A program made the translations under genes and the position numbers. Shown here piece after piece: positions 24,177 to 33,313 of a stretch of 64,000 bases of DNA. This DNA is from Phycisphaerae bacterium. Lineage in GTDB: Bacteria > Planctomycetota > Phycisphaerae > Phycisphaerales > UBA1924. The DNA lies in NCBI GenBank assembly GCA_030432255.1, contig JAUIHS010000001.1, positions 186,001 to 250,000 of the forward strand. Reading direction: 5' to 3'. The notes under the pieces were generated by a model that did not search any database, was not told the DNA's origin, and saw only the letters and a program-made list of their open reading frames with translations. Each line of letters opens with the position of its first letter. The first letter of the stretch is position 1.

Positions 24177-26480
24177 ATGCCACAAGAAGTGTTGAAGCGC
24201 GGTCGTGTTGCGCTGGCCGGGATTCTGCTGCTCATCGGAGTGGGGAGTGCGTCAGGTCAGGTTGACTCGTTCTGGACGAATGATGCCCCGGGCATCTTCG
24301 ACTGGAGCGATGCAACGAATTGGAGCACGGATCCCCTCTTCCCGAACGAGGGCAACGGAGGGAATACGTTCAACGCGTTCATCCAGGCCTCGACGAATGC
24401 GTACACGGCGCAGCTCTCGGAAGACATCGACCTGGTGAACTTCACGCTGACAACGACCAGTGGCTCCGTCGATCTCGCCGGGTTCACGCTGACGCTGGAC
24501 GGGCAACTCACGCATCAGAATGCGCTGCTGAGTGGCGGCGGATCCGGAAGGCTTGAGGTCGCCGGGAGTGCGGGCCTGTCGAATGCCACGGCGGCGGCCC
24601 TGGCTGACATCAATTTCTCGGACCAACTCACGCTGCAGGACAGCACCTTCATGGGCGTCGGGTCGGTGCAGGTGCTTGGGAGTCTCGAATTCGACAGCAC
24701 GACATGCGACGATGTCTGTGATACGAACTTCGCCTTCACGGGTGGTTCCGGCCTGTGGCACGGGACGGGTGACATTCGGCTGGGCGGGACATCGTCCTTC
24801 TCAGTGGGGAGCACCTCGACCTTCGACATCCAGGGCGACAATCGTCTCTTCTGGGACAACACGGGTTCGCAGTCCGTCTTCACCAACGATGGTGTGATCA
24901 CGCGTTCGAGCGGTGCGGGCGAGACATTCTTTGAGGATGTGGACTTCGAGAACAACGGAACGCTCCGGGTCGAGTCCGGTGCGTTCCGCGCGAACCAGGT
25001 CGTGACGCTCAACAACCGCCTGCAGTCGGGAACCTGGGAAATTGTGAATGGTTCGACACTGGATTTTGACGGCACATCGCTGGTGCAGAATCGGACCACG
25101 GTGCTTCTGCAGGGAGCGGGGGCGCAGTTCATCGGGCTTGAGACGATCACGCGCAACACGGCCGCCGGAACGATCACATTGTCAGACGGCGTCGACTTCG
25201 AGATCTCGGGAAACTTCGACAATCGGGGCACCATCGAGGTGACCAACGGCTCCGAGTTTCGCATCGCGCCGGGGCAGAACTTCGACAGCATCACGGGTGG
25301 CATGTGGGCCAATGGAACGCTCTACCTACAGGATGGGACCTTCCGGTTCGATGGGGCGGATGTCCAGATCCTGAATGCGGAAGTACACCTTGATGGTGAC
25401 GACGCCGCGGTGCTGGACGAGAACGATCAGGATGGCCTGCGCAACCTGGACCGGATTGCCTCGAATGGGAAATTCGAACTCTCGAATCGGACGGGATTCC
25501 AGACGGGCGGTGACTTTACGGTCGACCAGGGTGGATCGCTCGTCGTGAATGACGGAGTGGTCTTCCGGGTGGCACCGGGATCAACACTGACGAACTTCGA
25601 CGGCTCGATTCCGGGCGACACGCTTCTGCAAGACGGGCGTTTTGATGTCACGGGCGAACTCATCTTTGATGGTGCGACTGTGAACCGCCTGCGGACGGAC
25701 TTTATCCTTGATGGTCCGGATGCGACGATCATTGATGAACTGGGTGACAACGCCTTCGAGGATCTCAACCGGATCGAGGCGGGTGGCAAACTGACACTGC
25801 GCAACGGCAACCAGTTGATGCTCTCCGATGATCTTGTCATTGATCCCGGCGGAGAACTGAACATCGAGAATCCGATGGCGCGCGGTGCCATCTCCAGGCT
25901 CACGATTACAAATGATGCATTCCAGGATGGCGGCGATGTCCTGTTCTCGAACAGCGTCATCAGCCTCGGCGGAACGTACTTCTTCAATGCGGGCCAGATC
26001 TCAGGCACGGGAACGGTGATCGGTGACTTTGTCGGCAACGGTTCGCTGCGGCCGGGAGAGCCGGTGGGAACGTTCACGGTCGACGGAGACTACTACCTCG
26101 GCAGCAGTGGTTCGATTGAGTTCGATATCCGGGGGGTTGCGGATCATGACCTCGTGGCGATTTCAGGAATTCTCACGGCCGAGGATCTGCCCTCGGGCGT
26201 CGGTACGATTGACATCGTGCGGACACCGTCCTACTTCCCGCAGGTCGGAGATTCGATCACGATCATGACCTTCGGCGACTTCGATGCCGCTTCGCTTGAT
26301 GCATTGAATTACACCGGGCTCAACCTTCCCGGCAGCAAGTTCTTCGAACCCGTGGTGACGGGCACGCCCGGTGGGCCCGGCACGCTCACGCTGGTCGTCG
26401 CACCCGAGCCAGGTACAGGTGCAGCGCTGGTTACGCTCGCCGCCCTGCGGTTGCGTCGGCGTCGCACTACGGCTGCCTGA
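24177..26480 (+). CDS. Secreted PEP-CTERM beta-repeat protein
   Basis: A 767-residue protein starting at ATG 24177 with GAGAGGA seven bases upstream; the longer open frame to 24066 overlaps the kinase end and is rejected. A signal peptide ends near residue 28 (SASGQ). The body is Asn/Gly/Thr/Asp-rich with repeated short units such as LTLRNGNQL and FELSNRTGFQ, as in beta-helical or autotransporter-passenger-like proteins. The C-terminus APEPGTGAAL, a hydrophobic stretch and RLRRRR is a PEP-CTERM signal for exosortase/archaeosortase processing. It is likely a surface or exopolysaccharide-associated protein. Confidence 0.85.
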   Translation: MPQEVLKRGRVALAGILLLIGVGSASGQVDSFWTNDAPGIFDWSDATNWSTDPLFPNEGNGGNTFNAFIQASTNAYTAQLSEDIDLVNFTLTTTSGSVDLAGFTLTLDGQLTHQNALLSGGGSGRLEVAGSAGLSNATAAALADINFSDQLTLQDSTFMGVGSVQVLGSLEFDSTTCDDVCDTNFAFTGGSGLWHGTGDIRLGGTSSFSVGSTSTFDIQGDNRLFWDNTGSQSVFTNDGVITRSSGAGETFFEDVDFENNGTLRVESGAFRANQVVTLNNRLQSGTWEIVNGSTLDFDGTSLVQNRTTVLLQGAGAQFIGLETITRNTAAGTITLSDGVDFEISGNFDNRGTIEVTNGSEFRIAPGQNFDSITGGMWANGTLYLQDGTFRFDGADVQILNAEVHLDGDDAAVLDENDQDGLRNLDRIASNGKFELSNRTGFQTGGDFTVDQGGSLVVNDGVVFRVAPGSTLTNFDGSIPGDTLLQDGRFDVTGELIFDGATVNRLRTDFILDGPDATIIDELGDNAFEDLNRIEAGGKLTLRNGNQLMLSDDLVIDPGGELNIENPMARGAISRLTITNDAFQDGGDVLFSNSVISLGGTYFFNAGQISGTGTVIGDFVGNGSLRPGEPVGTFTVDGDYYLGSSGSIEFDIRGVADHDLVAISGILTAEDLPSGVGTIDIVRTPSYFPQVGDSITIMTFGDFDAASLDALNYTGLNLPGSKFFEPVVTGTPGGPGTLTLVVAPEPGTGAALVTLAALRLRRRRTTAA

Positions 26481-26703
26481 TGCCGCAGTAGCAGGTCCGT
26501 GATGGCGTGCAATAGCCGGGGCCGACGGGCTCTCCGTCATTGCCGAGGACGTCAAGCGAGTGCTTGCAGAAGAAGACTCGGGTGTCTGATGAGTCATCCA
26601 CTCGGCCCGGGGTCTCCTGGCGTTCATCAACGTACATCAGTTTGTGCCTGAGGTTGATGCACGCGGGCTTGAGGCTGACGTCACGGGTGGGGGACTCGCT
26701 CAT
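26467..26703 (-). CDS. Small Cys-rich protein of the molybdenum hydroxylase operon
   Basis: A 78-residue protein whose ATG overlaps the stop of the FAD-subunit gene (ATGA). It has five cysteines (C15, C46, C65, C71, C73), including a CxC near the end, and the conserved-looking core INLRHKLMYVDERQ and SSDTRVFFCKHS. No signal peptide is evident. Its end overlaps the convergent PEP-CTERM gene by 14 nt. I do not know the family. A metal- or cluster-delivery role for the neighbouring enzyme is possible from context alone. Confidence 0.7.
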   Translation of the reverse strand: MSESPTRDVSLKPACINLRHKLMYVDERQETPGRVDDSSDTRVFFCKHSLDVLGNDGEPVGPGYCTPSRTCYCGIRQP

Positions 26704-27686
26704 GACATGACCTCCCGACCGGCTGCCTTCAGGATCGCGCGTCGGATGGCGACCGGCAGCAGGCGCACCTTGTACTCGTTGTCTGACATGGGCCTGGCGT
26801 CGCGCGTCGAGGTGGCGCAGGCGCGGCGGAGCGCTGTGTCATCGTCGAGGCTGACGCCGACGAGCGCCTCGCCGACATGCGGGAGGGCCCATGGAACGGG
26901 GGCAACGGCGCCGGCAGTGACAGTCGCCGACTCGATCCGATCACCGTCTAGCTCAAGCGCTGCCGCGGCGGCCACGAGTGGCCAGTCGAAGGACTGCTTG
27001 TGCTTGATGGCGTAGAAGGCGCTTGTTGATCGCGGTTCGAAGTGGATCTCGGTCACGACTTCCCCGGTCTTGAGGTTGTGCTCGGAGAGCAGGCCTCGAT
27101 CCGGCATGTGGAACAGATCAGCGAGTGAGACAGCATCACGATCGGACCCGGTCAGCCGAACGCTGGCGTTGCACACGGACAGGCCGATGGCGAGGTTGGA
27201 GGGGTGGACGATGTGGCACGGGCCGTCTCCAAAAATCGCGTGGTAGGCGTTCTCACCGTCAAAGGCGAAGCAACGATGGCCGCCCTTCTTCAGGCAGTCG
27301 AACTGGCTGTTCCGGTAGTACCAGCAGCGGGGGCGCTGGAGCAGGTTGCCCGCGGCGGTAGCGACGTTGCGCACCTGGGGGGTCGCCGCGGACGCGCAGC
27401 ACTGCGCGACCACGGGTGCCCTTCGGGCGATGGACCGGGAAGCGGCGATGTTTGCAAGAGTCGCGTTGGCGTGGATGTGAAAGGCTCCGTCCGCTTCCCG
27501 GATCTCCGGCTGGTCATCGATGCGCAGGACATCGATGAGAAGATCGGGTTCGATGAGTCCTTCCTTCAGGTGATCGACAACGTCCATGCCTCCGGCTTTG
27601 ATGACAGGCAGCCTGAAGCGCCGGTCCTTTGCGAGTTTGCCGGCACCGGCAAAGTCTCTGGGTCGGGCCAGGGAGAAGGGTTTCAT
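26700..27686 (-). CDS. Molybdenum hydroxylase FAD/[4Fe-4S] subunit
   Basis: A 328-residue subunit of the CO dehydrogenase/xanthine dehydrogenase flavoprotein family. FAD-binding parts are LPVIKAGGMDVVDHLK near residue 27 and ATPQVRNVATAAGNLLQ near 100. Between about 118 and 160 there is an insert with Cys at CWYYRNSQFDCLKKGG, RCFA and GPCHIVHPSN. This matches the [4Fe-4S] loop of PaoB/YagS- and 4-hydroxybenzoyl-CoA reductase-type subunits. It overlaps both neighbours by four bases, so the operon is tightly coupled. It passes electrons between the 2Fe-2S subunit and FAD. Confidence 0.92.
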   Translation of the reverse strand: MKPFSLARPRDFAGAGKLAKDRRFRLPVIKAGGMDVVDHLKEGLIEPDLLIDVLRIDDQPEIREADGAFHIHANATLANIAASRSIARRAPVVAQCCASAATPQVRNVATAAGNLLQRPRCWYYRNSQFDCLKKGGHRCFAFDGENAYHAIFGDGPCHIVHPSNLAIGLSVCNASVRLTGSDRDAVSLADLFHMPDRGLLSEHNLKTGEVVTEIHFEPRSTSAFYAIKHKQSFDWPLVAAAAALELDGDRIESATVTAGAVAPVPWALPHVGEALVGVSLDDDTALRRACATSTRDARPMSDNEYKVRLLPVAIRRAILKAAGREVMS

Positions 27687-29761
27687 GAGCGACCTCCTTC
27701 GATGGCGTCGAGGACCCGGTCGGGCCGAAGCGGCAGGTCACGAACCGGTGAGCCGACCGCGTTGAAGACGGCACATGCGATGGCACCTGCGGTGGGAATG
27801 GTGGGGGGCTCGCCGAGCGGGCGAATGCCCGTCTGGTTGCCCTCCCAGAGCACGGGTTCAATCTTCGGCATGTCTGCGGGCCCCGCGATCCGGTAGAACT
27901 CAAGGTTCGGATTGACCATGGCGCCCGTGTTGCGATCCAGGAGTTTGTCCTCGAAGAGGGCAAAGCTCAGGCCCTGGATGACCCCGCCGATGATCTGGCT
28001 CTCAGCCGTCTTTCGGCAGATGACCCGGCCGCAGGATTGGATGGCCACAATTCGATTGAGGTGGATGACGCCGGTCTCCGAGTCGACCTCGAGGTCGACG
28101 AACTGGACACCCATCGAGTGCCCGGAGCCGCTGTACTGCCGGTCGGAGCGTCGAGACCTGCTTCCCCTGCCCGAGACGGCGGAGCCCAGTGCGGCGCAGG
28201 CCTCCTGCCAGGTCATCATGCGGCGATCGTCCTGCATGATGTCGCCTTCGCGGATCTTGAGTGCGCCGGCGACGACGCCGAGTTGGGCGGCGATACGCTC
28301 CAAGAACGTCTCCTTGAGATTGTCGGCGGCTTCGAGCATGGCCAGAGAAGTGTTGGTTGCGGTCACGGAGCCGCCGGAAGCGGGGCCCGCAGGCAGACTG
28401 GAGTCGCCGATGCTGACGTGGACGACGTCGAGTGGCACGCCGAGTTGGCGAGCGACGACGATGGCCATGGCCGTCCGCTGACCGGTGCCGATGTCCTGTG
28501 ATCCGGTGCGAACTTCGACCGAGGCGTCGGGGTGGATGACGACTTCGGCGTCTGCGCGGGCCGGAAACCGGTTCCAACTGGTGGAGCCGATGCCGAAGCC
28601 GCGGCGGAGCACCGAGGCCTGCGTTCCGGTGGGCTGTCTCCGCTTCCATCCGATGAGTCTGGCGCCGAGTTCGTACATGCTGCGGCGCTCGTCTTCGCGG
28701 TCCAGTTTCATTCGCAGTTCGAGGGGGTCGCGGCCTGTTGCGGTTGCGACCTCGTCGATCATGAGTTCCTCGGCGAAGGCGCCCTGCGGATGTCCCGGAG
28801 CTCGGAAGGCCCGAGGGCCGCCGCCGTTGAAGCGCACATCGGCGTGCTGCTTCCGGATGCGTCCGAGGTCGTAGCGATTGGAGGGCATCACCACGCCACC
28901 GCCACCGCCGGCGACGCCGACGCCTCCCCAGGTGCGGACGGAGCCGCCGACGATCGTTCCGTCATCGCGGTAGCCGATGCGCACATGTGTTCGGCTTGAG
29001 GGGCGGTTGCCGGTGTCGAGGTGTTCCTCGGCTCGATCACAGAAGAGCCACGCGGGGCGACCGTACTTCGCGGCGATGCGCCCGGCAGTCAAGCCTTCTT
29101 TGCCGGCGCCGTTCAGCTTCGAGCCGAAGCCGCCGCCGACGAACTCACACACGACCTTGAAGCGTGACTGGGGCATCCCGAGGACACGATCCATTCCTTC
29201 ACGGGCGCTGAAGGTGCCCTGTGTCGAGGCGTAGATGATGGCGCGGTCACCCATGTGGTCGATGGATGTGCCATGCGTCTCGAGAGAACTGTGGGTCTGT
29301 ACCGGCGTGGTGTAGACCGCTTCGAGTACATGATCGGCGCCGTCGGGGTCGTCATCGTGGCTGGCCTCGGGGGAACCGATCTCCGTGTCCGCATCCTCCG
29401 GGTCCCACTCGATGTTCAGGGCGCTCCGGGCACGGCGCAGGGCGGCGAGTGACTCGGCGGCGATGTGACCGATCGGCTCACCGTGGTAACGGCCTTCCCG
29501 ACCGGTGATCTCGACTTCGAGGACGCCGGCGACTGCGCTCGCAGCTTCCTCGTCGATCGAGCGGGCCTGGGCGTGTCCCCAGGGGCAACGGATGAAGCTG
29601 ACAAAGACGCCGTTCTTCGGCATCACGTCGCGGCCGTACTTCGCGGAGCCGGTGACCTTGGCGACGCCGTCGAGGCGGTTGGCATCGTCGCTCATGGCAA
29701 TGCCGTCATTCATAGGGCGATTCGGCAAAGGCGACCGTGAGGGCATGGTGCGATCAGCCAC
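27683..29761 (-). CDS. Molybdenum hydroxylase catalytic subunit
   Basis: A 692-residue molybdopterin-cytosine-dinucleotide-type subunit. Typical motifs are VGGGFGSKL near residue 212, GGPRAFRAPGHPQ near 315, GTGQRTAMAIV near 432, and GEPPTIPTAGAIACA near 650, which holds the catalytic Glu of xanthine-oxidase-family enzymes. The start overlaps the 2Fe-2S gene end by eight bases; MSDDANRLDG about 22 residues in is an alternative start. It has no export signal itself and would be co-exported with the Tat-bearing small subunit, as in PaoABC. The substrate, an aldehyde or N-heterocycle, is unknown. Confidence 0.93.
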   Translation of the reverse strand: MADRTMPSRSPLPNRPMNDGIAMSDDANRLDGVAKVTGSAKYGRDVMPKNGVFVSFIRCPWGHAQARSIDEEAASAVAGVLEVEITGREGRYHGEPIGHIAAESLAALRRARSALNIEWDPEDADTEIGSPEASHDDDPDGADHVLEAVYTTPVQTHSSLETHGTSIDHMGDRAIIYASTQGTFSAREGMDRVLGMPQSRFKVVCEFVGGGFGSKLNGAGKEGLTAGRIAAKYGRPAWLFCDRAEEHLDTGNRPSSRTHVRIGYRDDGTIVGGSVRTWGGVGVAGGGGGVVMPSNRYDLGRIRKQHADVRFNGGGPRAFRAPGHPQGAFAEELMIDEVATATGRDPLELRMKLDREDERRSMYELGARLIGWKRRQPTGTQASVLRRGFGIGSTSWNRFPARADAEVVIHPDASVEVRTGSQDIGTGQRTAMAIVVARQLGVPLDVVHVSIGDSSLPAGPASGGSVTATNTSLAMLEAADNLKETFLERIAAQLGVVAGALKIREGDIMQDDRRMMTWQEACAALGSAVSGRGSRSRRSDRQYSGSGHSMGVQFVDLEVDSETGVIHLNRIVAIQSCGRVICRKTAESQIIGGVIQGLSFALFEDKLLDRNTGAMVNPNLEFYRIAGPADMPKIEPVLWEGNQTGIRPLGEPPTIPTAGAIACAVFNAVGSPVRDLPLRPDRVLDAIEGGRS

Positions 29762-30389
29762 GGTTCACCTCCGCATCTGTGACTGGCGCCTGCCCGGAGG
29801 CTTCGAGCACGGCGTTGAAGATGTTGGTGTAGGTGCCGCAGCGGCAGATGTTTCCGGAGAGACCCTGTTTGATCTCATCGAGGGATGGTCGGGGGGTTGC
29901 ATCAAGGAGTGCGCGAGCGGCGACGACGAGACCTGGCGTGCAGTAACCGCATTGCAGGGCGTCGTGCCTGATGAATGCCTCCTGCACGGGATCGAGTGCC
30001 TCTTCGGTGCCGAGTCCTTCAACCGTGGTGATCTCGGCGCCTTCGGCATCGCAGGCGAGCATCATGCACGATGCGGTGAGGGCGCCGTTGACGAGCACGG
30101 AGCAACCTCCGCAGGAGCCACGATCGCAGATCTCCTTGGACCCTGTCATGCCGGCATGCACACGCAAAGTGTCGAGGAGCGTGGTTGCCGGTTCGATCGT
30201 GAGGCGCACATCGTTGCCATTGATGCGCAGAGTGATGGGGCGAGGACCCGGGCCGACAATGCCGGTTCCGCCTTCGTCCTGACCCGTCAGGCGTGCTTCG
30301 GCATGGCCTTGCAGGGCACCTGCCGCGGCTCCCATTCCCAGCGTCTGCACGAATGAGCGTCGGCTGATTCCCTCGTTTCTTTCGGACAT
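29754..30389 (-). CDS. Molybdenum hydroxylase 2Fe-2S subunit with Tat signal
   Basis: A 211-residue protein started at MSERNEGISRRSFVQTLGMG, with GGAGG five bases upstream; the upstream in-frame ATG lacks that support. The twin-arginine motif RRSFVQ and hydrophobic Ala/Gly stretch show Tat export. Two [2Fe-2S] clusters are visible: CDRGSCGGCSVLVNG with a later Cys (SCMML) near residues 95-125, and CGYCTPG with ICRCGTYTNI near 155-195. It is the first gene of the operon and moves electrons from Mo to the FAD subunit. Confidence 0.93.
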   Translation of the reverse strand: MSERNEGISRRSFVQTLGMGAAAGALQGHAEARLTGQDEGGTGIVGPGPRPITLRINGNDVRLTIEPATTLLDTLRVHAGMTGSKEICDRGSCGGCSVLVNGALTASCMMLACDAEGAEITTVEGLGTEEALDPVQEAFIRHDALQCGYCTPGLVVAARALLDATPRPSLDEIKQGLSGNICRCGTYTNIFNAVLEASGQAPVTDAEVNRG

Positions 30390-30486
30390 ACGGACCTCCG
30401 TCTCGTTGGGTGAGTATACCTCGGTGTGACTCGACGACCCACCGTCACGTACACTTGCGGCAACACCGGCGCGAAAGGGCGATGTC

Positions 30487-31638
30487 ATGCGATTGATTTC
30501 TTCACGAATGTTTTCCTTGACAGCTGCAACTCTGTTGTTCTCGGCGGCTGCCCATGCAGTTGTTGAAGTGGAGGAACTTGACGAAGCCGTCCGCGAAGGC
30601 GTGACCAGGGTCGTTTCGATGGAAGAGGGGGAGGATGGCGGCGAGTGGCCGTACGAGGGTGTGTACCGATACCGGGGCAGTATCCCGATCGGCTATCGAG
30701 TTGGAGGAACGGGGATTGCCGCGCTCGCGATGGCGCTGACGCCGGGTTACGACGAGGACGAATCACGGCAGCTGGCGGTTTCCCGTGCGATCACGTTCAT
30801 CTGTTCCGGAACTGGGCATGATCTCATGTCGCCTGATTATGACGGCGGGTATGACGTGCGCGGCTGGGGGTACACGTACGGTGCGCTGGCACTGCTCACG
30901 CTCGAGCGCGAGGATCTGCTTCCGGAAGCGCAGGTTGATGAAGCGCGTGAGGCGTCCGGGTTCTATGTCGCGGCACTCCAGAAGATCGAGATTCCGGAGA
31001 TCGGCGGGTGGAACTACGCTCGGGCGAATGGTGGTCGGCCATCGCCTCCGTCGTCGTTCATGACCGCCTCGGCACTCCAGACGCTCTTCATTGCAAGTGA
31101 CCTTGGCTACGAGGTTGACGCGGAAGTCGTCGAGCGCGGCCTGGCGTTTCTCGACAAGAACCGCGCCCGGTCGGGTGAGTTCGTGTACTCCGGAGAGGCG
31201 TCGCAGCGCGGCGCTGGGGGAGTGCCCGGGGCCATCGGTCGTATGGTGATTGGTGAGACGACGCTGCACCTGGCGGGGCGGCGAGACGAGGCAGATGTCC
31301 GCGGTGCGTTGGATGCTTTCCTCGTGCACTGGGAGGAGTTGGAGAAGCGGCGGGCCAAGACGGGGACGCATGTGGCTCCGTACGGCGTTGCGCCGTACTA
31401 CTTCTTCTTCGCACACCATTACGCGGCCCAGGCGGCTGAAGTACTGCCCCGTCGGGAGCGCGAGGTGTATCGTGGCAAGTTGAATGCGTTGCTGATGTCC
31501 GTCCGCGACGCTGAGTCAGGGACGTGGAATGACCGGGTTTTTGATCGCTCCGCGAACTACGGGACATCGATGGCGGTGCTCGCCATTCGCATGCCGGATA
31601 TCGGTCTGCCGGCACAGTGGGACGAGGGTGAGGACTGA
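30487..31638 (+). CDS. Secreted alpha-toroid (terpene cyclase/prenyltransferase-like) protein
   Basis: A 383-residue protein with a signal peptide (cleavage after AAAHA near residue 24). Repeats typical of alpha/alpha-barrel terpenoid cyclase or prenyltransferase folds occur, for example GGTGIAALAMAL near 80, YTYGALALLTLE near 133 and MTASALQTLF near 195. It is common in Planctomycetes as a secreted protein of unknown role and lacks an obvious cyclase DxDD motif. It sits about 156 nt upstream of the Ebo-like cluster in the same direction, so it may or may not belong to it. Confidence 0.75.
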   Translation: MRLISSRMFSLTAATLLFSAAAHAVVEVEELDEAVREGVTRVVSMEEGEDGGEWPYEGVYRYRGSIPIGYRVGGTGIAALAMALTPGYDEDESRQLAVSRAITFICSGTGHDLMSPDYDGGYDVRGWGYTYGALALLTLEREDLLPEAQVDEAREASGFYVAALQKIEIPEIGGWNYARANGGRPSPPSSFMTASALQTLFIASDLGYEVDAEVVERGLAFLDKNRARSGEFVYSGEASQRGAGGVPGAIGRMVIGETTLHLAGRRDEADVRGALDAFLVHWEELEKRRAKTGTHVAPYGVAPYYFFFAHHYAAQAAEVLPRREREVYRGKLNALLMSVRDAESGTWNDRVFDRSANYGTSMAVLAIRMPDIGLPAQWDEGED

Positions 31639-31794
31639 CTCATTCGACCCCGATAACGGGCTTTTTGGAGTCCAGGTTGGGGTTCGGATGTCCCGATCGA
31701 CCGGCATGGCGTACACTTCATTCCGGTTGAGTTTCGTTCGGGCAGCGATGTGGTGTCAGCCTGCCTGGTTCCTCGTTCAGGGTGTGAGATTCGA

Positions 31795-32952
31795 ATGATC
31801 AACGCGACATTCCAGGTGGATTTTGTCCACCGCCTGCGCTTCACCCGGAACGCGCTGGACCCGGAGAATCCGACGTGGCGCGAAGTGCTGGCACCGACCG
31901 GTGCCGGACCCGCCCGCGTGCTCGCGTTCGTCGACGCGGGGCTTGCCGCGGCCTGGCCGGGGATCGACCAACAGATCGCCGGATACGCGGCCGCCCATCC
32001 GCAGTCGCTGGAACTGGCGGGAGCCACAGTCAGTGTGCCCGGTGGTGAGGCTGTCAAGAACGATCGTCGGCATGTGGATGAGATCCTTGATCAGATCCAT
32101 CGTGCGGGGCTCTGTCGTCAATCATACGTGGCCGTATTTGGTGGTGGCGCTGTGCTGGATGCGGTCGGATATGCGGCGGCCATTGCCCATCGTGGTGTTC
32201 GTCTGGTGCGCTTTCCGACAACGACGCTCGCCCAGGATGATTCCGGTCTCGGTGTGAAGAACGGCATCAACGCCTTCGGCAAGAAGAACTACCTCGGTGT
32301 CTTCAGCCCGCCGTGGGCGGTGGTGAATGACATCGACTTCCTGGCGACGCTCAGTGAGCGTGACTTTCGCAGCGGGCTGGTTGAAGCAGTCAAAGTAGCG
32401 CTCGTCAAGGACGCGGCGTTCTTCCGTCGGATTGCAAAGTCGACCGAGGCGTTGGCTCGGCGGGACATGGATGTTGTCTCGAATGTGATCCGCGAGTCGG
32501 CGGTCCTGCATCTGCGTCACATCACGGAAGGTGGCGATCCTTTTGAGTTGACCACGGCTCGTCCACTTGATTTCGGGCATTGGGCCGCGCACCGGCTCGA
32601 GGAGATGACGGATTTTGAACTTCGTCACGGCGAGGCGGTTGCGATCGGGATTGCGCTCGACACGGCCTACGCCCGCCACATCGGCATGATCTCGGAAGAG
32701 GATGCGGAGTCGATCCTGGTTTGCCTCGAAGACCTCGGATTCGAACTCCATCACCCGGCTCTGGAAGATGGGCGATCCGTCCTGGCGGGTGTCGACGAAT
32801 TCCGCGAGCACCTCGGGGGACTGCTGACCATCATGATGCCTGCCGGGATCGGTGTCGGGCGGGATGTCCATGAAATCGACGCCGAGGCTATGATGTCCGC
32901 GATGGCGACGCTGGCTCGTCGCCGCGCCGGGCAGGAGCGCCTGGCGAGTTGA
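31795..32952 (+). CDS. eboD: Ebo-cluster sugar-phosphate cyclase (3-dehydroquinate synthase-like)
   Basis: A 385-residue member of the sugar phosphate cyclase superfamily, started at MINATFQVDF rather than the upstream in-frame GTG at 31750. Conserved parts are GGEAVKND near residue 82, VAVFGGGAVLDAVGYAAA near 110 with NAD-binding glycines, FPTTTLAQDDSGLGVKNG near 141, and the metal-site HLRHITEG and RHGEAVAIG near 236 and 275. An Ebo-type (EEVS-like) enzyme is preferred over a housekeeping AroB because of the following TatD, EboE, UbiA and phosphatase genes. Cyclisation of a sugar phosphate is inferred; the product is unknown. Confidence 0.85.
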   Translation: MINATFQVDFVHRLRFTRNALDPENPTWREVLAPTGAGPARVLAFVDAGLAAAWPGIDQQIAGYAAAHPQSLELAGATVSVPGGEAVKNDRRHVDEILDQIHRAGLCRQSYVAVFGGGAVLDAVGYAAAIAHRGVRLVRFPTTTLAQDDSGLGVKNGINAFGKKNYLGVFSPPWAVVNDIDFLATLSERDFRSGLVEAVKVALVKDAAFFRRIAKSTEALARRDMDVVSNVIRESAVLHLRHITEGGDPFELTTARPLDFGHWAAHRLEEMTDFELRHGEAVAIGIALDTAYARHIGMISEEDAESILVCLEDLGFELHHPALEDGRSVLAGVDEFREHLGGLLTIMMPAGIGVGRDVHEIDAEAMMSAMATLARRRAGQERLAS

Positions 32953-32983
32953 TTCTGCAGGATTCCGGGACGTCGAGGAAGTC

Positions 32984-33313
32984 ATGACTGGAACCAGTCC
33001 TGTTGGATGTCCGCTGTCGCGCAGCCAGGTGGTGGACATGTATTTCATGGAGCATCGGGCGAAGCTCATCGATGTCGCCGCTTTCCTCGACCGTGTCGAG
33101 CGGGCGGGTGATGAAGGCGTTGATGACTTCCGGATGAAGGCGTTCCGGGACGCTCTTGCCATTCTTGCGGATGGGAGTCCCGAGCGTGCAGCGCGGCTCC
33201 TCGACCTGTTCAGTGATCAGTCGCAGGAGCCGATCGAAGCGGCCCCGACGAAGGGGGCAACCGGCGCCTGGCCCGACCGGCCCTCGGTCGACACTCCCGG
33301 GGAGATCGACTGA
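32984..33313 (+). CDS. Small helical protein of the Ebo-like cluster
   Basis: A 109-residue protein between eboD and the TatD gene; its stop overlaps the next start as TGATG. The core [20 protein letters not shown] and [20 protein letters not shown] is predicted helical, followed by a Pro/Gly-rich tail. It occupies the place where an EboA gene would be expected, but it is much shorter than the EboA proteins I know of (about 200 residues or more) and I cannot align it to them. It could be a reduced EboA or an unrelated accessory. Confidence 0.7.
   Translation: MTGTSPVGCPLSRSQVVDMYFMEHRAKLIDVAAFLDRVERAGDEGVDDFRMKAFRDALAILADGSPERAARLLDLFSDQSQEPIEAAPTKGATGAWPDRPSVDTPGEID

Noticed and set aside
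31648-31665. Terminator after the alpha-toroid protein gene
   Set aside because: CCCG / CGGG followed by CTTTTT is only a four-base-pair stem, too weak to call.
31795-32952. Housekeeping 3-dehydroquinate synthase (aroB)
   Set aside because: The following TatD, EboE, UbiA and phosphatase genes fit an Ebo cluster better than the shikimate pathway.
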